From: JAWLEV01 sp046538105
GTDB lineage: Bacteria > Chloroflexota > Anaerolineae > UBA1429
Direction: 5' to 3'
NCBI GenBank assembly: GCA_046538105.1
Contig: JBKHJO010000002.1
Coordinates: 1 to 64,000 of the forward strand
Length of the DNA: 64,000 nucleotides
A program made the translations under genes and the position numbers. Shown one piece after another: positions 56,771 through 64,000 of this stretch (its first letter is position 1; each line of letters opens with the position of its first letter). The notes beneath the pieces were generated by a model. The model ran no database searches. It had not been told where the DNA came from and worked only from the letters and a program-made list of their open reading frames with translations.

Positions 56771-57778
56771 ATGGAACCTCTATTACAAGTTAAAGACCTA
56801 CGTACCGAATTCGTCACCCAGGATGGAATCGTCCAGGCGGTCAACAGCGTCAGTTTTACGTTGGATGCGGGAGAAACACTGGGCGTGGTGGGCGAGAGCG
56901 GCTGTGGCAAAAGCGTCAGCGTGCTTTCGATGATGCGGCTCATTCCCGAGCCCCCGGGTCGCATTGTGGACGGCGAGGTGCTGTTCGAGGGAAGGGATCT
57001 GCTTCAGATAAGCAAAGAGGATATCCGCCGTGTGCGGGGTAACGACATCGCCATGATCTTTCAGGACCCCATGACGTCCCTGAACCCCGTGCTGACGATC
57101 GGGCGTCAGATAAGCGAGGCCCTGGAACTTCACATGGGTATGAACAGACAAGAGGCTCGTGAGCGCAGCATCGAGTTGATGAACATGGTACACATTCCAC
57201 AGGCCCAGGATCGCATCGACGATTATCCGCATCAGTTTTCAGGGGGTATGCGCCAGCGCGTGATGATCGCCATGGCTCTCTCCTGCGACCCCAAATTACT
57301 CATCGCCGATGAGCCCACCACAGCCCTGGATGTCACCATTCAGGCCCAGATAGTGGACCTGATCAAAGAACTGCAGGAGGAACTGGGCATGGCCATCATC
57401 TGGATAACCCACGACCTGGGCGTAGTGGCCGGGCTGGTGGATCACGTGCAGGTGATGTATGCCGGCTATATTGTGGAACGGGCAGACGTACGCGAGTTCT
57501 ATAGCAATCCCCGCCATCCCTATTCCAGGGGGTTGCTGGCCTCGCTTCCACGATTGGATGAGCAGGAACGCGAAAAACTTACTCCCATCGAGGGACTGCC
57601 CCCCGATCTCGTCAGTTTGCCACCAGGGTGTCCTTTTTATGCACGGTGTGGATACAGAGTAGCAAAATGTTTGGAGCGAAACCCGGAGCTTGAACCCATC
57701 GGCCCAGACGGACACGAAATAGCATGCTGGGTCGATGTCTCGGAGGACAAAGGGGGCATAAGATATGGCCACAAATAA
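56771..57778 (+). CDS. oppD: Oligopeptide ABC transporter ATPase OppD-type
   Basis: 335-aa ABC ATPase. Walker A GESGCGKS, Q-loop FQDPMTSLNPVL, signature FSGGMRQRV, Walker B LLIADEPTTALDV and switch His in ITHDLG. The C-terminal extension has the C-x-x-C-containing oligopeptide/dipeptide domain (PGCPFYARCGYRVAKC), which in this family can bind an iron-sulfur cluster. GGAGG precedes the ATG. It overlaps the next ATPase gene by 14 bp. Confidence 0.94.
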   Translation: MEPLLQVKDLRTEFVTQDGIVQAVNSVSFTLDAGETLGVVGESGCGKSVSVLSMMRLIPEPPGRIVDGEVLFEGRDLLQISKEDIRRVRGNDIAMIFQDPMTSLNPVLTIGRQISEALELHMGMNRQEARERSIELMNMVHIPQAQDRIDDYPHQFSGGMRQRVMIAMALSCDPKLLIADEPTTALDVTIQAQIVDLIKELQEELGMAIIWITHDLGVVAGLVDHVQVMYAGYIVERADVREFYSNPRHPYSRGLLASLPRLDEQEREKLTPIEGLPPDLVSLPPGCPFYARCGYRVAKCLERNPELEPIGPDGHEIACWVDVSEDKGGIRYGHK

Positions 57779-58748
57779 CGATGTACTGATACAAGTTGAA
57801 AATCTCAAGATGTGGTTCCCTATCACTCGGGGTATCATATTCCAACGACATATCGGCGATATCAAGGCCGTCGATGGCCTGACTTTTGATATACGCCAGG
57901 GAGAGACCCTCGGCTTGGTAGGAGAGAGCGGCTGCGGCAAATCGACGACGGGACGCGCCATCCTGCAACTCTACCGCCCAACGGAGGGCAAGGTCCAGTT
58001 TGAGGATCGGGAGTTAACAGAGATGCGTGGGGAGCGGCTGCGGCTTATGAGGAGACGCATGCAGATGATCTTCCAGGATCCCTATGCCTCCCTCAACCCG
58101 CGCATGACGGTGGGGAACATTGTCGGAGAGCCTTTACAGGTACATAACATTCTGCAGCCGAGGGAACGCCGCGAGCGCGTTCAGGAACTATTGGAGACGG
58201 TGGGTCTGAACCCCTATTTCATCAATCGCTATCCCCACGAGTTCTCGGGCGGCCAACGTCAGCGCATCGGCGTGGCCCGCGCCCTAGCCGTTCAGCCCGA
58301 CTTTATCGTGTGTGACGAACCCGTATCCGCTCTGGATGTCTCCATCCAGGCCCAGATCATCAACCTGCTGGAGGAACTCCAGGAAGATTTTGGTCTCACC
58401 TACCTGTTCATCGCCCATGACCTGTCTGTGGTGCGACACATCAGCGATCGTATCGCCGTGATGTACTTGGGCAAGCTTGTAGAGTTGACGACGCGCGACG
58501 AGTTATACGAAAACCCACTTCATCCCTATACTCAAGCGCTCCTGTCCGCTGTACCCATTCCCGACCCCGAAGTGGAGGATGAGCGAGAACGGATCATACT
58601 ACAAGGGGATGTGCCGAGCCCCGCGAATCCTCCACAGGGCTGCAACTTTTGCACCCGGTGCCGGTACGCCACGGAAAGATGTGAAACCGTAAGCCCTGAA
58701 TGGCATGAGGTGGAAGACGGACATTGGGTAGCGTGCCATCGGGTATAA
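57765..58748 (+). CDS. oppF: Oligopeptide ABC transporter ATPase OppF-type
   Basis: 327-aa ABC ATPase, partner of the OppD-type protein. Walker A GESGCGKS, Q-loop FQDPYASLNPRM, signature FSGGQRQRI, Walker B FIVCDEPVSALDV, switch His in IAHDLS, and a C-terminal Cys-rich region PPQGCNFCTRCRYATERCE. Last gene of the importer operon, followed by a strong bidirectional terminator. Confidence 0.94.
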   Translation: MATNNDVLIQVENLKMWFPITRGIIFQRHIGDIKAVDGLTFDIRQGETLGLVGESGCGKSTTGRAILQLYRPTEGKVQFEDRELTEMRGERLRLMRRRMQMIFQDPYASLNPRMTVGNIVGEPLQVHNILQPRERRERVQELLETVGLNPYFINRYPHEFSGGQRQRIGVARALAVQPDFIVCDEPVSALDVSIQAQIINLLEELQEDFGLTYLFIAHDLSVVRHISDRIAVMYLGKLVELTTRDELYENPLHPYTQALLSAVPIPDPEVEDERERIILQGDVPSPANPPQGCNFCTRCRYATERCETVSPEWHEVEDGHWVACHRV

Positions 58749-58760
58749 TATCAGCCCATA

Positions 58761-58799
58761 AAAAAGAGGCCCCCTTTGAGAAAAAGGGGCCTCTTTTTT
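58761..58799. terminator. Bidirectional intrinsic terminator
   Basis: AAAAAGAGGCCCC and GGGGCCTCTTTTT flank a 12-nt loop, with A- and T-runs so that both the importer operon and the minus-strand sigma/anti-sigma pair can end here. Confidence 0.92.
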
Positions 58800-58813
58800 G
58801 CCCACAGACCCGA

Positions 58814-59161
58814 TCAGTCCTCAGAAGTCACCAGATGAATATAAAAGATCACCACGGCGACGGTCACTAAGATAGTCAGGACGCCCGCCGAAAGGCCCAA
58901 CAGGATAGCCTCTCGGAGTGGCCGTGGATAGTCGACCACAAGTCCGGACACCCGGTGTTTTGCCGCCAGACTGAGATCATCCCTCAGCCTCTTCCGAAAG
59001 CGATCAGAGGGTTTGACAGAAGGAAGGGCCACCTCCATGGTGCTCTCCAACTCCTCCATCTCATCCACATCATGGGACCACAGACCCAACGCTTCCAACA
59101 CATAGGCCAGAAAATCACGCATGGTATCTACCATGCGCCAGGTCGTTGTTCTCAGACTCAC
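58814..59161 (-). CDS. Small single-helix membrane protein, likely anti-sigma partner
   Basis: 115-aa protein: a soluble front part, a basic middle (DRFRKRLRDDLSLAAKHR) and one membrane helix near the C-terminus (LLGLSAGVLTILVTVAVVIF). The GTG start overlaps the stop of the ECF sigma gene (GTGA), so the two are translated together, as is usual for sigma and anti-sigma pairs. It has no zinc-binding H-x3-C-x2-C motif, so if it is an anti-sigma factor it is not of the ZAS type. Met codons at residues 10 and 14 are other possible starts. Confidence 0.6.
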   Translation of the reverse strand: MSLRTTTWRMVDTMRDFLAYVLEALGLWSHDVDEMEELESTMEVALPSVKPSDRFRKRLRDDLSLAAKHRVSGLVVDYPRPLREAILLGLSAGVLTILVTVAVVIFYIHLVTSED

Positions 59162-59712
59162 TCGACACCCAGACCTTTCTCTGCCATCTTCTCACGGAGT
59201 TCCACAAGGGTGCGATGATAGAGCGACTTGATAGCCCCTTCGCTTCGCCCCATAATCGTACCGATCTCCTTATTGGTAAGCCCCTCGGTGAACTTGAGTA
59301 CAAGCAACTCCTGACGGGCGGAATCGAGGGTACGGAGTACATCGCGCAGGAGCCGCACATCATATCCCAATTCCGCCACGCTCTCTGGCTGTGGCTCTAC
59401 CACGTTGCGCAATACCGTCGCATCGAGGGATACGACAGATTTACGACTATTGTCCCGATGCCAATTGGCCATAAGATTGTGTGCAATGCGATATAACCAG
59501 GCGGAAAAAGGAAACCCCCTATCCTCATAGTCAGGCAAGTGTGAAAGCGCCCGATAGAAGGTTCTCGATGTGAGATCCTCGGCATCGCGCACGTTGCCAA
59601 CGCGGCGATAGAGATAAGCATATATGCGATCCACATAGTGTTCGTATATCCTGTCAAAGGCGCGAGGGTCCTCCTTTGCCGCCTCAACACACGCTTTCTC
59701 GTCCCATTCCAT
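59158..59712 (-). CDS. ECF-type RNA polymerase sigma factor
   Basis: 184-aa sigma-70 family protein with only regions 2 and 4. Region 2 shows FDRIYEHYVDRIYAYLYRRV, NVRDAEDLTSRTFYRAL and FSAWLYRIAHNLMANWHRD; region 4 has LLVLKFTEGLTNKEIGTIMG followed by SEGAIKSLYHRTL, the helix-turn-helix for the -35 box. It should direct polymerase to stress or envelope genes when released by the membrane protein encoded next. Target promoters cannot be named from this window. Confidence 0.92.
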   Translation of the reverse strand: MEWDEKACVEAAKEDPRAFDRIYEHYVDRIYAYLYRRVGNVRDAEDLTSRTFYRALSHLPDYEDRGFPFSAWLYRIAHNLMANWHRDNSRKSVVSLDATVLRNVVEPQPESVAELGYDVRLLRDVLRTLDSARQELLVLKFTEGLTNKEIGTIMGRSEGAIKSLYHRTLVELREKMAEKGLGVE

Positions 59713-59905
59713 GCGAGCGTTACTACCTTTCCCTCACTATAACACCCATAGCCCCGCGCCGTTTCGATCTCCTGCCCCTGGCAAATGATGAGCAAGACAG
59801 ATAACAGTTTATCTCTCATGCCTCGTATGTCAAAATCGGCTGCCCTGAAAATGATCAGAGCCCAGATGACAGAACATACCCTCCTGGGAAGCCAGAATCA
59901 TATTT

Positions 59906-59934
59906 GCGGAAGGTAGAGAAATATGCTAAAATTG
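59906..59934 (+). promoter_or_regulatory. Promoter of tRNA-Gln
   Basis: TTGCGG, 17 bp, TAAAAT, ten bases before the mature tRNA 5' end. Confidence 0.5.
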
Positions 59935-59943
59935 CGTCTGTGA

Positions 59944-60014
59944 TGAGGGATCGTCTAATGGTAGGACGGCTGACTCTGGATCAGTAAATCGGGGTTCGAA
60001 TCCCTGTCCCTCAG
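59944..60014 (+). tRNA. tRNA-Gln (anticodon CUG)
   Basis: Acceptor stem TGAGGGA/TCCCTCA, D-arm GTC-TAATGGTAG-GAC, anticodon stem GCTGA/TCAGT with loop CTCTGGA giving CUG at positions 34-36, and T-arm CGGGG-TTCGAAT-CCCTG. The U1-A72 pair is typical of bacterial tRNA-Gln. The CCA end is not encoded. Confidence 0.95.
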
Positions 60015-60017
60015 TGA

Positions 60018-60060
60018 AAGCGGGCTGACGTGGACCACGTCAGCCCGCTTCTCCTTTCTT
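60018..60060 (+). terminator. Terminator of tRNA-Gln
   Basis: A 16-bp perfect palindrome, AAGCGGGCTGACGTGG and its complement around a single A, followed by a C/T-rich tract. Confidence 0.85.
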
Positions 60061-60095
60061 TCTCCCTTGCTAGCCTTCAGGGGCATCCTGGATAT

Positions 60096-61148
60096 TCAGG
60101 GTATAATCAACGTCTTCAGCGACTGTTGGGATCCCAAAGACTCGGCCTCTTGCGCAAAAACATCGGCGATCTCGTCGAGAGCATAACGATCCGAGTTTTT
60201 CAATATGATATCCACGTCAAAGACGCCTCGGCGCACGGCGCGGTATGCCTCCCGGGCATTCTCCACCGCCTGGAGTTTGGTATAGTGCATAGCATTCAGA
60301 TTTTGCACCTTTAACCCATCCTCGTGGAAACGATGAAAACAGAATTCCTCAATGGGCGCATAATTATCCCCATACAGGGCGAGGACACCGTTGTGGGCCA
60401 CCATGCCCAGGGCCTGCACGATGCCGATGCCCGTGCCACCCACGGCGTCCACGGCCACATCCACCCCTTTATCGTCGGTTAACTCGTTCACCCGCGCCAC
60501 GGGATCCTCCTCCTGCGCATTGATGACCACGTCGGCGCCCAGTTCCTCGGCCACCTTCAACTTCTCCTCGACCACGTCCACGACGACGACCATGGAGGCA
60601 CCGGCTTTGATCGCTCCCTGCAAGAGGATATTGCCCGCAAAGCCAGCGCCATTGACGGCCACCGTGTCGCCGAGCCTGATATCTATCCGTCGCGCCGCCC
60701 AGGCCGCACAAGCCAGTGCCTCGTAGAGACATCCTACCTCGAAAGAGACTCCCTCTGGAATGGGCTGCACGTTGCTGATATCCGTGACCCAATAGTCAGT
60801 ATAGGTGGGAAAGACGAGGCTGCCCACACGATCTCCAACAGAGACCTCGCCTCCCCCCAGATATTCTTCCACAGCCGAACCAACCTCCACGATGGTGCCG
60901 CCCCCCTCGTGACCCAGGGGCCCCATGGGATAGGTATGTTGTAGTTCGCCCCCCTCTGCCCGTTCGTCCGGACGCCCTCGGGCTTCATCCTCCGCCCTTA
61001 CAGAGATGCCACGATAAAAGTATCTCTCCGAGCCACATACCGATGCCTGATGCACCTGTAGCAGAACATCGTTGGGTCCCAGTTCGGGGAGGGTCATTGT
61101 ATCCATGATGATCTCCCCGACATCCAGATAGACTACTCGCGTATCCAT
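60096..61148 (-). CDS. Zinc-dependent alcohol dehydrogenase (MDR family)
   Basis: 350-aa medium-chain dehydrogenase. SVCGSERYFYRG has the catalytic zinc Cys, GPLGHEGGGTIVEVG the zinc His and Glu, and the Rossmann motif is VNGAGFAGNILLQGA, with VVVDVVEEKLKVAEELGAD as the cofactor-specific strand (Asp favours NAD). The structural-zinc loop with four Cys is absent. The substrate is unknown; polyol or threonine dehydrogenases of similar layout exist. GGAGAG precedes the ATG. Confidence 0.86.
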   Translation of the reverse strand: MDTRVVYLDVGEIIMDTMTLPELGPNDVLLQVHQASVCGSERYFYRGISVRAEDEARGRPDERAEGGELQHTYPMGPLGHEGGGTIVEVGSAVEEYLGGGEVSVGDRVGSLVFPTYTDYWVTDISNVQPIPEGVSFEVGCLYEALACAAWAARRIDIRLGDTVAVNGAGFAGNILLQGAIKAGASMVVVVDVVEEKLKVAEELGADVVINAQEEDPVARVNELTDDKGVDVAVDAVGGTGIGIVQALGMVAHNGVLALYGDNYAPIEEFCFHRFHEDGLKVQNLNAMHYTKLQAVENAREAYRAVRRGVFDVDIILKNSDRYALDEIADVFAQEAESLGSQQSLKTLIIP

Positions 61149-61482
61149 GAACGCTCTCTCCTTTCGATGTTATCTCTGGCGAACCAAAAGCGGCCTGCCG
61201 CAGACTATTACCTTATCATATGCGTTATCGGATGTGTGTACAAAGAGCAAAGTGGCGATCATCAGGATCGAGGTCGTGGCCCGTCAACACGCCGTGTGCC
61301 TTCCCAGGCGAATCGTCTACCAGCGGGTCGGCGCAAGAGAAAAGACGCCATGGGATGAGGGATGAAACTGCGACGTAATAGATCCCACAGCGTCTTACAC
61401 CTACATGGTATCATATCTTTCCGTGGTGCCAAGTTCAATCAAAGCGGAGGGACGCTCAACATGCCAGGCAATCGCGAAATCA
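61149..61482. other. Gap between the flavodiiron and alcohol dehydrogenase genes
   Basis: 334 bp without a gene I can support. It holds a probable promoter for the dehydrogenase on the minus strand (TTGTAC, 17 bp, TATGAT at 61243-61215) and a short GCGGC/GCCGC hairpin. Confidence 0.4.
61215..61243 (-). promoter_or_regulatory. Promoter of the alcohol dehydrogenase gene
   Basis: TTGTAC, 17 bp, TATGAT on the minus strand, about 65 bp before the ATG. Confidence 0.45.
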
Positions 61483-62661
61483 TCAGGCCAACCCCCGCCC
61501 GCGATGCTTCTCGGCGATGGCAAGAGCCAGATCATCCAGGGCCGCATAGGTATCCTCGTCCGGCAAGCCCTCACAGAGGACGGGATCGAGGATCTCCACC
61601 TTCAGATCTCCGATCTGGTGAGCGATCTGATCTACCGCCTGGCTCCCCCAACCATAGGAACCAACGACGGAAGCGAACGCGACTTTGGGCCGGAGTGCGT
61701 TGGCCAGATAGGCAGCATACACCACATTGGGATGAGGGCCCCGATGGACCGTAGGGGTCCCTATGACGATGGTCGCGGCGTCCACCAAGGTAATGGCCAC
61801 CTTGCCGATATCGGTCACCGAGAGATCGAACTGATGGACGGTAATCCCCTCGCTCACCAGGGCGCTTACCAGGTACTCCACCATCCTACGCGTGCTGCCA
61901 TGCATGGAGGTATAGGGCAGAACGACCTCATTTTTTGGCTCGTCCGACACCCAATCCCCATAGGCATCGACGATGAACGATGGCCGATCATAGAGGGGGC
62001 CATGGCTGGGCGCGATGACGTCAATAGCGTAATCCTCCAACTTTTCCAGATTTCTCCTGATGACACGGCGAAAGGGCATCATGATCTCCGCATAGTAACG
62101 TTTGGCAGCCTCATAAACCCGCCCCTCATCCTTAACATAGAGATCGGAGGTAGCCAGATGGGAGCCAAAAAAGTCGCAGGAAAAAAGCATGTGTTCCTCC
62201 GGCACATAGGTCGCCATCGTCTCGGGCCAGTGTACCCACGGTGTATGGATAAAACGCAACGTTCTATCGCCAAGGGAGATCTCTTCTTCATCCTCCACAG
62301 TGAGAAAGCAATCCTCGGCAATTCCCAGATGACTAATAAGGAGTTCTTTTCCCTTGGGAGAGGCCACCAGCGCGGCCTCGGGATAGATCTCAAGGACTTG
62401 GGGGATGAGCCCCGAATGATCCTGCTCAGCATGGTGGGAGACGAGATAATCAACCTCTTCTATCCCCTCAAGTTGGGATAGCAACACATGCGCCATGCGG
62501 GGATCGACGGTATCAAGCAGGGCCACCTTTTCGCTACCACGAACGAGATAGGCATTGTAACTCGTACCATCGGGCAGCGGGATGAGAGAGTCGAAAAGGC
62601 GCCGATCCCAATCCACAGCCCCCAACCAACTGACGCGATCAGAAATCTCTCGTACTTGCAT
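61483..62661 (-). CDS. Class A flavodiiron protein (O2/NO reductase)
   Basis: 392-aa protein. The metallo-beta-lactamase-like half has the diiron ligands in SHHAEQDHSG (H-x-E-x-D-H), TPWVHWPET, SCDFFGSH and PSHGP; the second half is a flavodoxin domain with FMN loop YTSMHGSTRRMVEYL and GTPTVHRGPHP. No rubredoxin or reductase domain is attached, so electrons come from a separate carrier. It removes oxygen or nitric oxide, which fits an anaerobic or microaerobic life. AAAGGAG stands before the ATG; a GTG one codon earlier is possible. Confidence 0.93.
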   Translation of the reverse strand: MQVREISDRVSWLGAVDWDRRLFDSLIPLPDGTSYNAYLVRGSEKVALLDTVDPRMAHVLLSQLEGIEEVDYLVSHHAEQDHSGLIPQVLEIYPEAALVASPKGKELLISHLGIAEDCFLTVEDEEEISLGDRTLRFIHTPWVHWPETMATYVPEEHMLFSCDFFGSHLATSDLYVKDEGRVYEAAKRYYAEIMMPFRRVIRRNLEKLEDYAIDVIAPSHGPLYDRPSFIVDAYGDWVSDEPKNEVVLPYTSMHGSTRRMVEYLVSALVSEGITVHQFDLSVTDIGKVAITLVDAATIVIGTPTVHRGPHPNVVYAAYLANALRPKVAFASVVGSYGWGSQAVDQIAHQIGDLKVEILDPVLCEGLPDEDTYAALDDLALAIAEKHRGRGLA

Positions 62662-62779
62662 CACCGGGCTCCTTTCCCTAGCAGTCTACAGACACATTTT
62701 ATCAGAGCAACAGCACTCACGATGTGATAGAAGTCACACGAGCAGCGTCCCAGCAGTCCCCCGCCCCCGCCACGGAGAG

Positions 62780-62807
62780 ATTATAAGAGACTGCGTCTTT
62801 TTGACAA
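62780..62807 (-). promoter_or_regulatory. Promoter of the flavodiiron gene
   Basis: TTGTCA, 16 bp, perfect TATAAT on the minus strand. Its -35 box is the reverse side of the fusA -35 box. Confidence 0.65.
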
Positions 62808-62829
62808 GGAGAACAAGATATGTTATTAT
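62801..62829 (+). promoter_or_regulatory. Promoter of fusA
   Basis: TTGACA, 17 bp, TATTAT; overlaps five of six bases of the opposing -35 box. Confidence 0.7.
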
Positions 62830-63023
62830 CAAAATGCTGGTTCAGAAATATAGAATTTATACAAGCAGACGGTTTCGTCTTGACATGCTTGTCCGCATCA
62901 AAGACAGGATGCCTGGGCAGAACCGTCTTTTGTTGTCTGCTTATCAGATTCGGGGAATTCTTTCATTGGATGGCAGCATCCTTTGAGCAAACATATCAGT
63001 TTGACGAGGTACACGGATATAAA

Positions 63024-64000
63024 ATGAGTAACGGACGGCTAGAAACACTGAGAAACATCGGCATCATAGCGCATATAGACGCGGGGAAAACGACCATCAC
63101 GGAGCGAATCCTGTTCTATACAGGGCTGACGCATCGTATGGGAAACGTCGATGACGGAGATACTACCACCGACTTTATGCCTCAGGAACGTGATCGAGGC
63201 ATCACCATACAATCGGCGGCCATCACCTGCACATGGCAGGGGCATCAGATCAACCTCATCGACACGCCGGGGCATATCGACTTTACCGCTGAGGTACAGC
63301 GTGCGCTGCGCGTCCTGGATGGGGGCGTGGTTGTCTTTGATGGCGTGTCCGGCGTGGAGCCCCAGTCAGAGACGGTGTGGCGTCAGGCGAACGGCTACGA
63401 CGTGCCGCGCATCGCCTTTGTAAACAAGATGGATCGGCCCGGCGCCGATCTGGATCGCACCGTGGAGATGATTCGTGAACGCCTCAAGGCGCATCCCGTG
63501 GTGATACAGATTCCCATAGGAGAGAAAAACAAATTCCGTGGGGTTATAGATCTCATCACCATGAAAGCCATCCTGTTTGAGGAGGAAAGCCTGGAACCAA
63601 CGGTTCAGGACATCCCGGAAAATATGCGGGCGGTGGCCGAAGAAAAGCGAGACAAGATGCTCGAAGCCGTCGCCGACGTGGACGACGATTTTGCCTGGGC
63701 CTATCTCGAAGGAGAGGAGTTGGAAAACGAGGCGATCATTGAGGCTCTGCGCAGGGTCACGTGCGATAATCTGGCCGTTCCCGTACTATGTGGATCGGGA
63801 TTGCACAACGTTGGCATACAGCCTCTGCTGGACGCCATCGTGCGCTACCTTCCCTCACCTCTTGATGTAAAGCCGATGGTGGGCTATACTGAGGATGATG
63901 AGCCATTTGTGTGCAACCCCACCGACGAGGAATCTCTTTCCGCCCTCATCTTCAAGATCAGCACCGACCCCTATGTGGGCAAACTCTCGTTTGTTCGCGT
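63024..64000 (+). CDS. fusA: Elongation factor G, 5' part
   Basis: The frame is open to the window edge (325 codons seen). G1 is AHIDAGKTT, G2 region DRGITIQSAA, G3 DTPGHIDF and G4 NKMD, followed by the G' insertion typical of EF-G. It drives translocation on the ribosome by GTP hydrolysis. It is not beside rpsL, rpsG or tuf, so it could be a second copy or simply a relocated gene. The ribosome binding site is weak (GAGGT about 14 nt upstream). Confidence 0.93.
   Translation, partial: MSNGRLETLRNIGIIAHIDAGKTTITERILFYTGLTHRMGNVDDGDTTTDFMPQERDRGITIQSAAITCTWQGHQINLIDTPGHIDFTAEVQRALRVLDGGVVVFDGVSGVEPQSETVWRQANGYDVPRIAFVNKMDRPGADLDRTVEMIRERLKAHPVVIQIPIGEKNKFRGVIDLITMKAILFEEESLEPTVQDIPENMRAVAEEKRDKMLEAVADVDDDFAWAYLEGEELENEAIIEALRRVTCDNLAVPVLCGSGLHNVGIQPLLDAIVRYLPSPLDVKPMVGYTEDDEPFVCNPTDEESLSALIFKISTDPYVGKLSFVR

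Larger units (their letters stand above)
62662..63023. other. Divergent control region and long fusA leader
   Basis: 362 bp between two divergent genes. It holds the two overlapping promoters and a leader of about 190 nt before fusA. The leader can fold: CAAGCA/TGCTTG (about 62859-62890) and a long-range GCAGACGGTT with AACCGT and GTCTGC. Its role is unknown; translational control of fusA is possible. Confidence 0.4.

Noticed and set aside
1..64000. CRISPR array
   Set aside because: No set of regularly spaced direct repeats of 24-40 bp and no cas-like gene was found.

Overview
The window looks like chromosomal DNA of a moderately GC-rich bacterium, most probably a Chloroflexota (Anaerolineae-like) or a related Gram-positive-type lineage. 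This is inferred from combinations, not from a marker tree: a SAM-I riboswitch and a tRNA-Trp T-box leader, an HrcA/CIRCE heat-shock operon of the order hrcA-grpE-dnaK-dnaJ-prmA-rsmE, a LexA-type palindrome of the GAAC-N4-GTTC form, a RodZ-like protein with a Pro/Thr-rich linker, and LysM lipoproteins. No CRISPR array, rRNA, intact transposase or phage gene was seen.

Layout. 1-4.4 kb: short palindromic repeats, a possible SOS-controlled 52-aa Cys-rich protein, then a three-gene operon on the minus strand (small YLDPGTGS membrane protein, methyltransferase with a kinase-like front part, membrane alkaline-phosphatase-fold enzyme) and a divergent membrane protein. 4.4-4.8 kb: a 346-bp insertion with 13-bp inverted ends and an 8-bp target duplication, lodged in a terminator-like hairpin. 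4.8-8.6 kb: an RraA-like protein and a 901-aa protein joining a CHAT protease, an AAA-type ATPase and a nuclease-like tail. 8.7-10.3 kb: SAM riboswitch with two successive terminators and a cystathionine gamma-synthase-like enzyme. 10.7-18 kb: rodZ-like, rimO, a radical SAM protein, a Gfo/Idh/MocA oxidoreductase with a second RraA-like gene, and rsgA.

18.3-25.3 kb: a complete trpE-GD-C-F-B-A operon on the minus strand. Its genes from trpGD to trpA are chained by 4-nt ATGA overlaps, and it is governed by a T-box whose specifier is UGG. 25.4-27 kb is AT-richer accessory DNA: a strong promoter with a long structured leader, an orphan 115-aa protein and a lipoprotein made of two repeats. 27-36 kb: clpC, radA, a PIN-TRAM protein, gltX, cysS, rlmB. 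36-44.4 kb: an SDR enzyme, then the heat-shock operon under two promoters, each with its own CIRCE operator.

44.5-49 kb: a minus-strand propionate/methylmalonyl-CoA operon (mutase catalytic subunit, epimerase, B12 subunit, MeaB GTPase) ending in prs. 49-51 kb: scpA and a LysM lipoprotein. 51-58.8 kb: an oligopeptide ABC importer with two different binding proteins. 58.8-64 kb: an ECF sigma factor with a membrane partner, tRNA-Gln(CUG), a zinc-type alcohol dehydrogenase, a flavodiiron protein and the start of fusA, the last two transcribed divergently from overlapping -35 boxes.

The least explained parts are the small insertion element, the CHAT-ATPase-nuclease-like fusion, the three-gene methyltransferase/phosphatase operon, the SOS-type small gene, the dual-terminator riboswitch and the structured leader near 25.5 kb.
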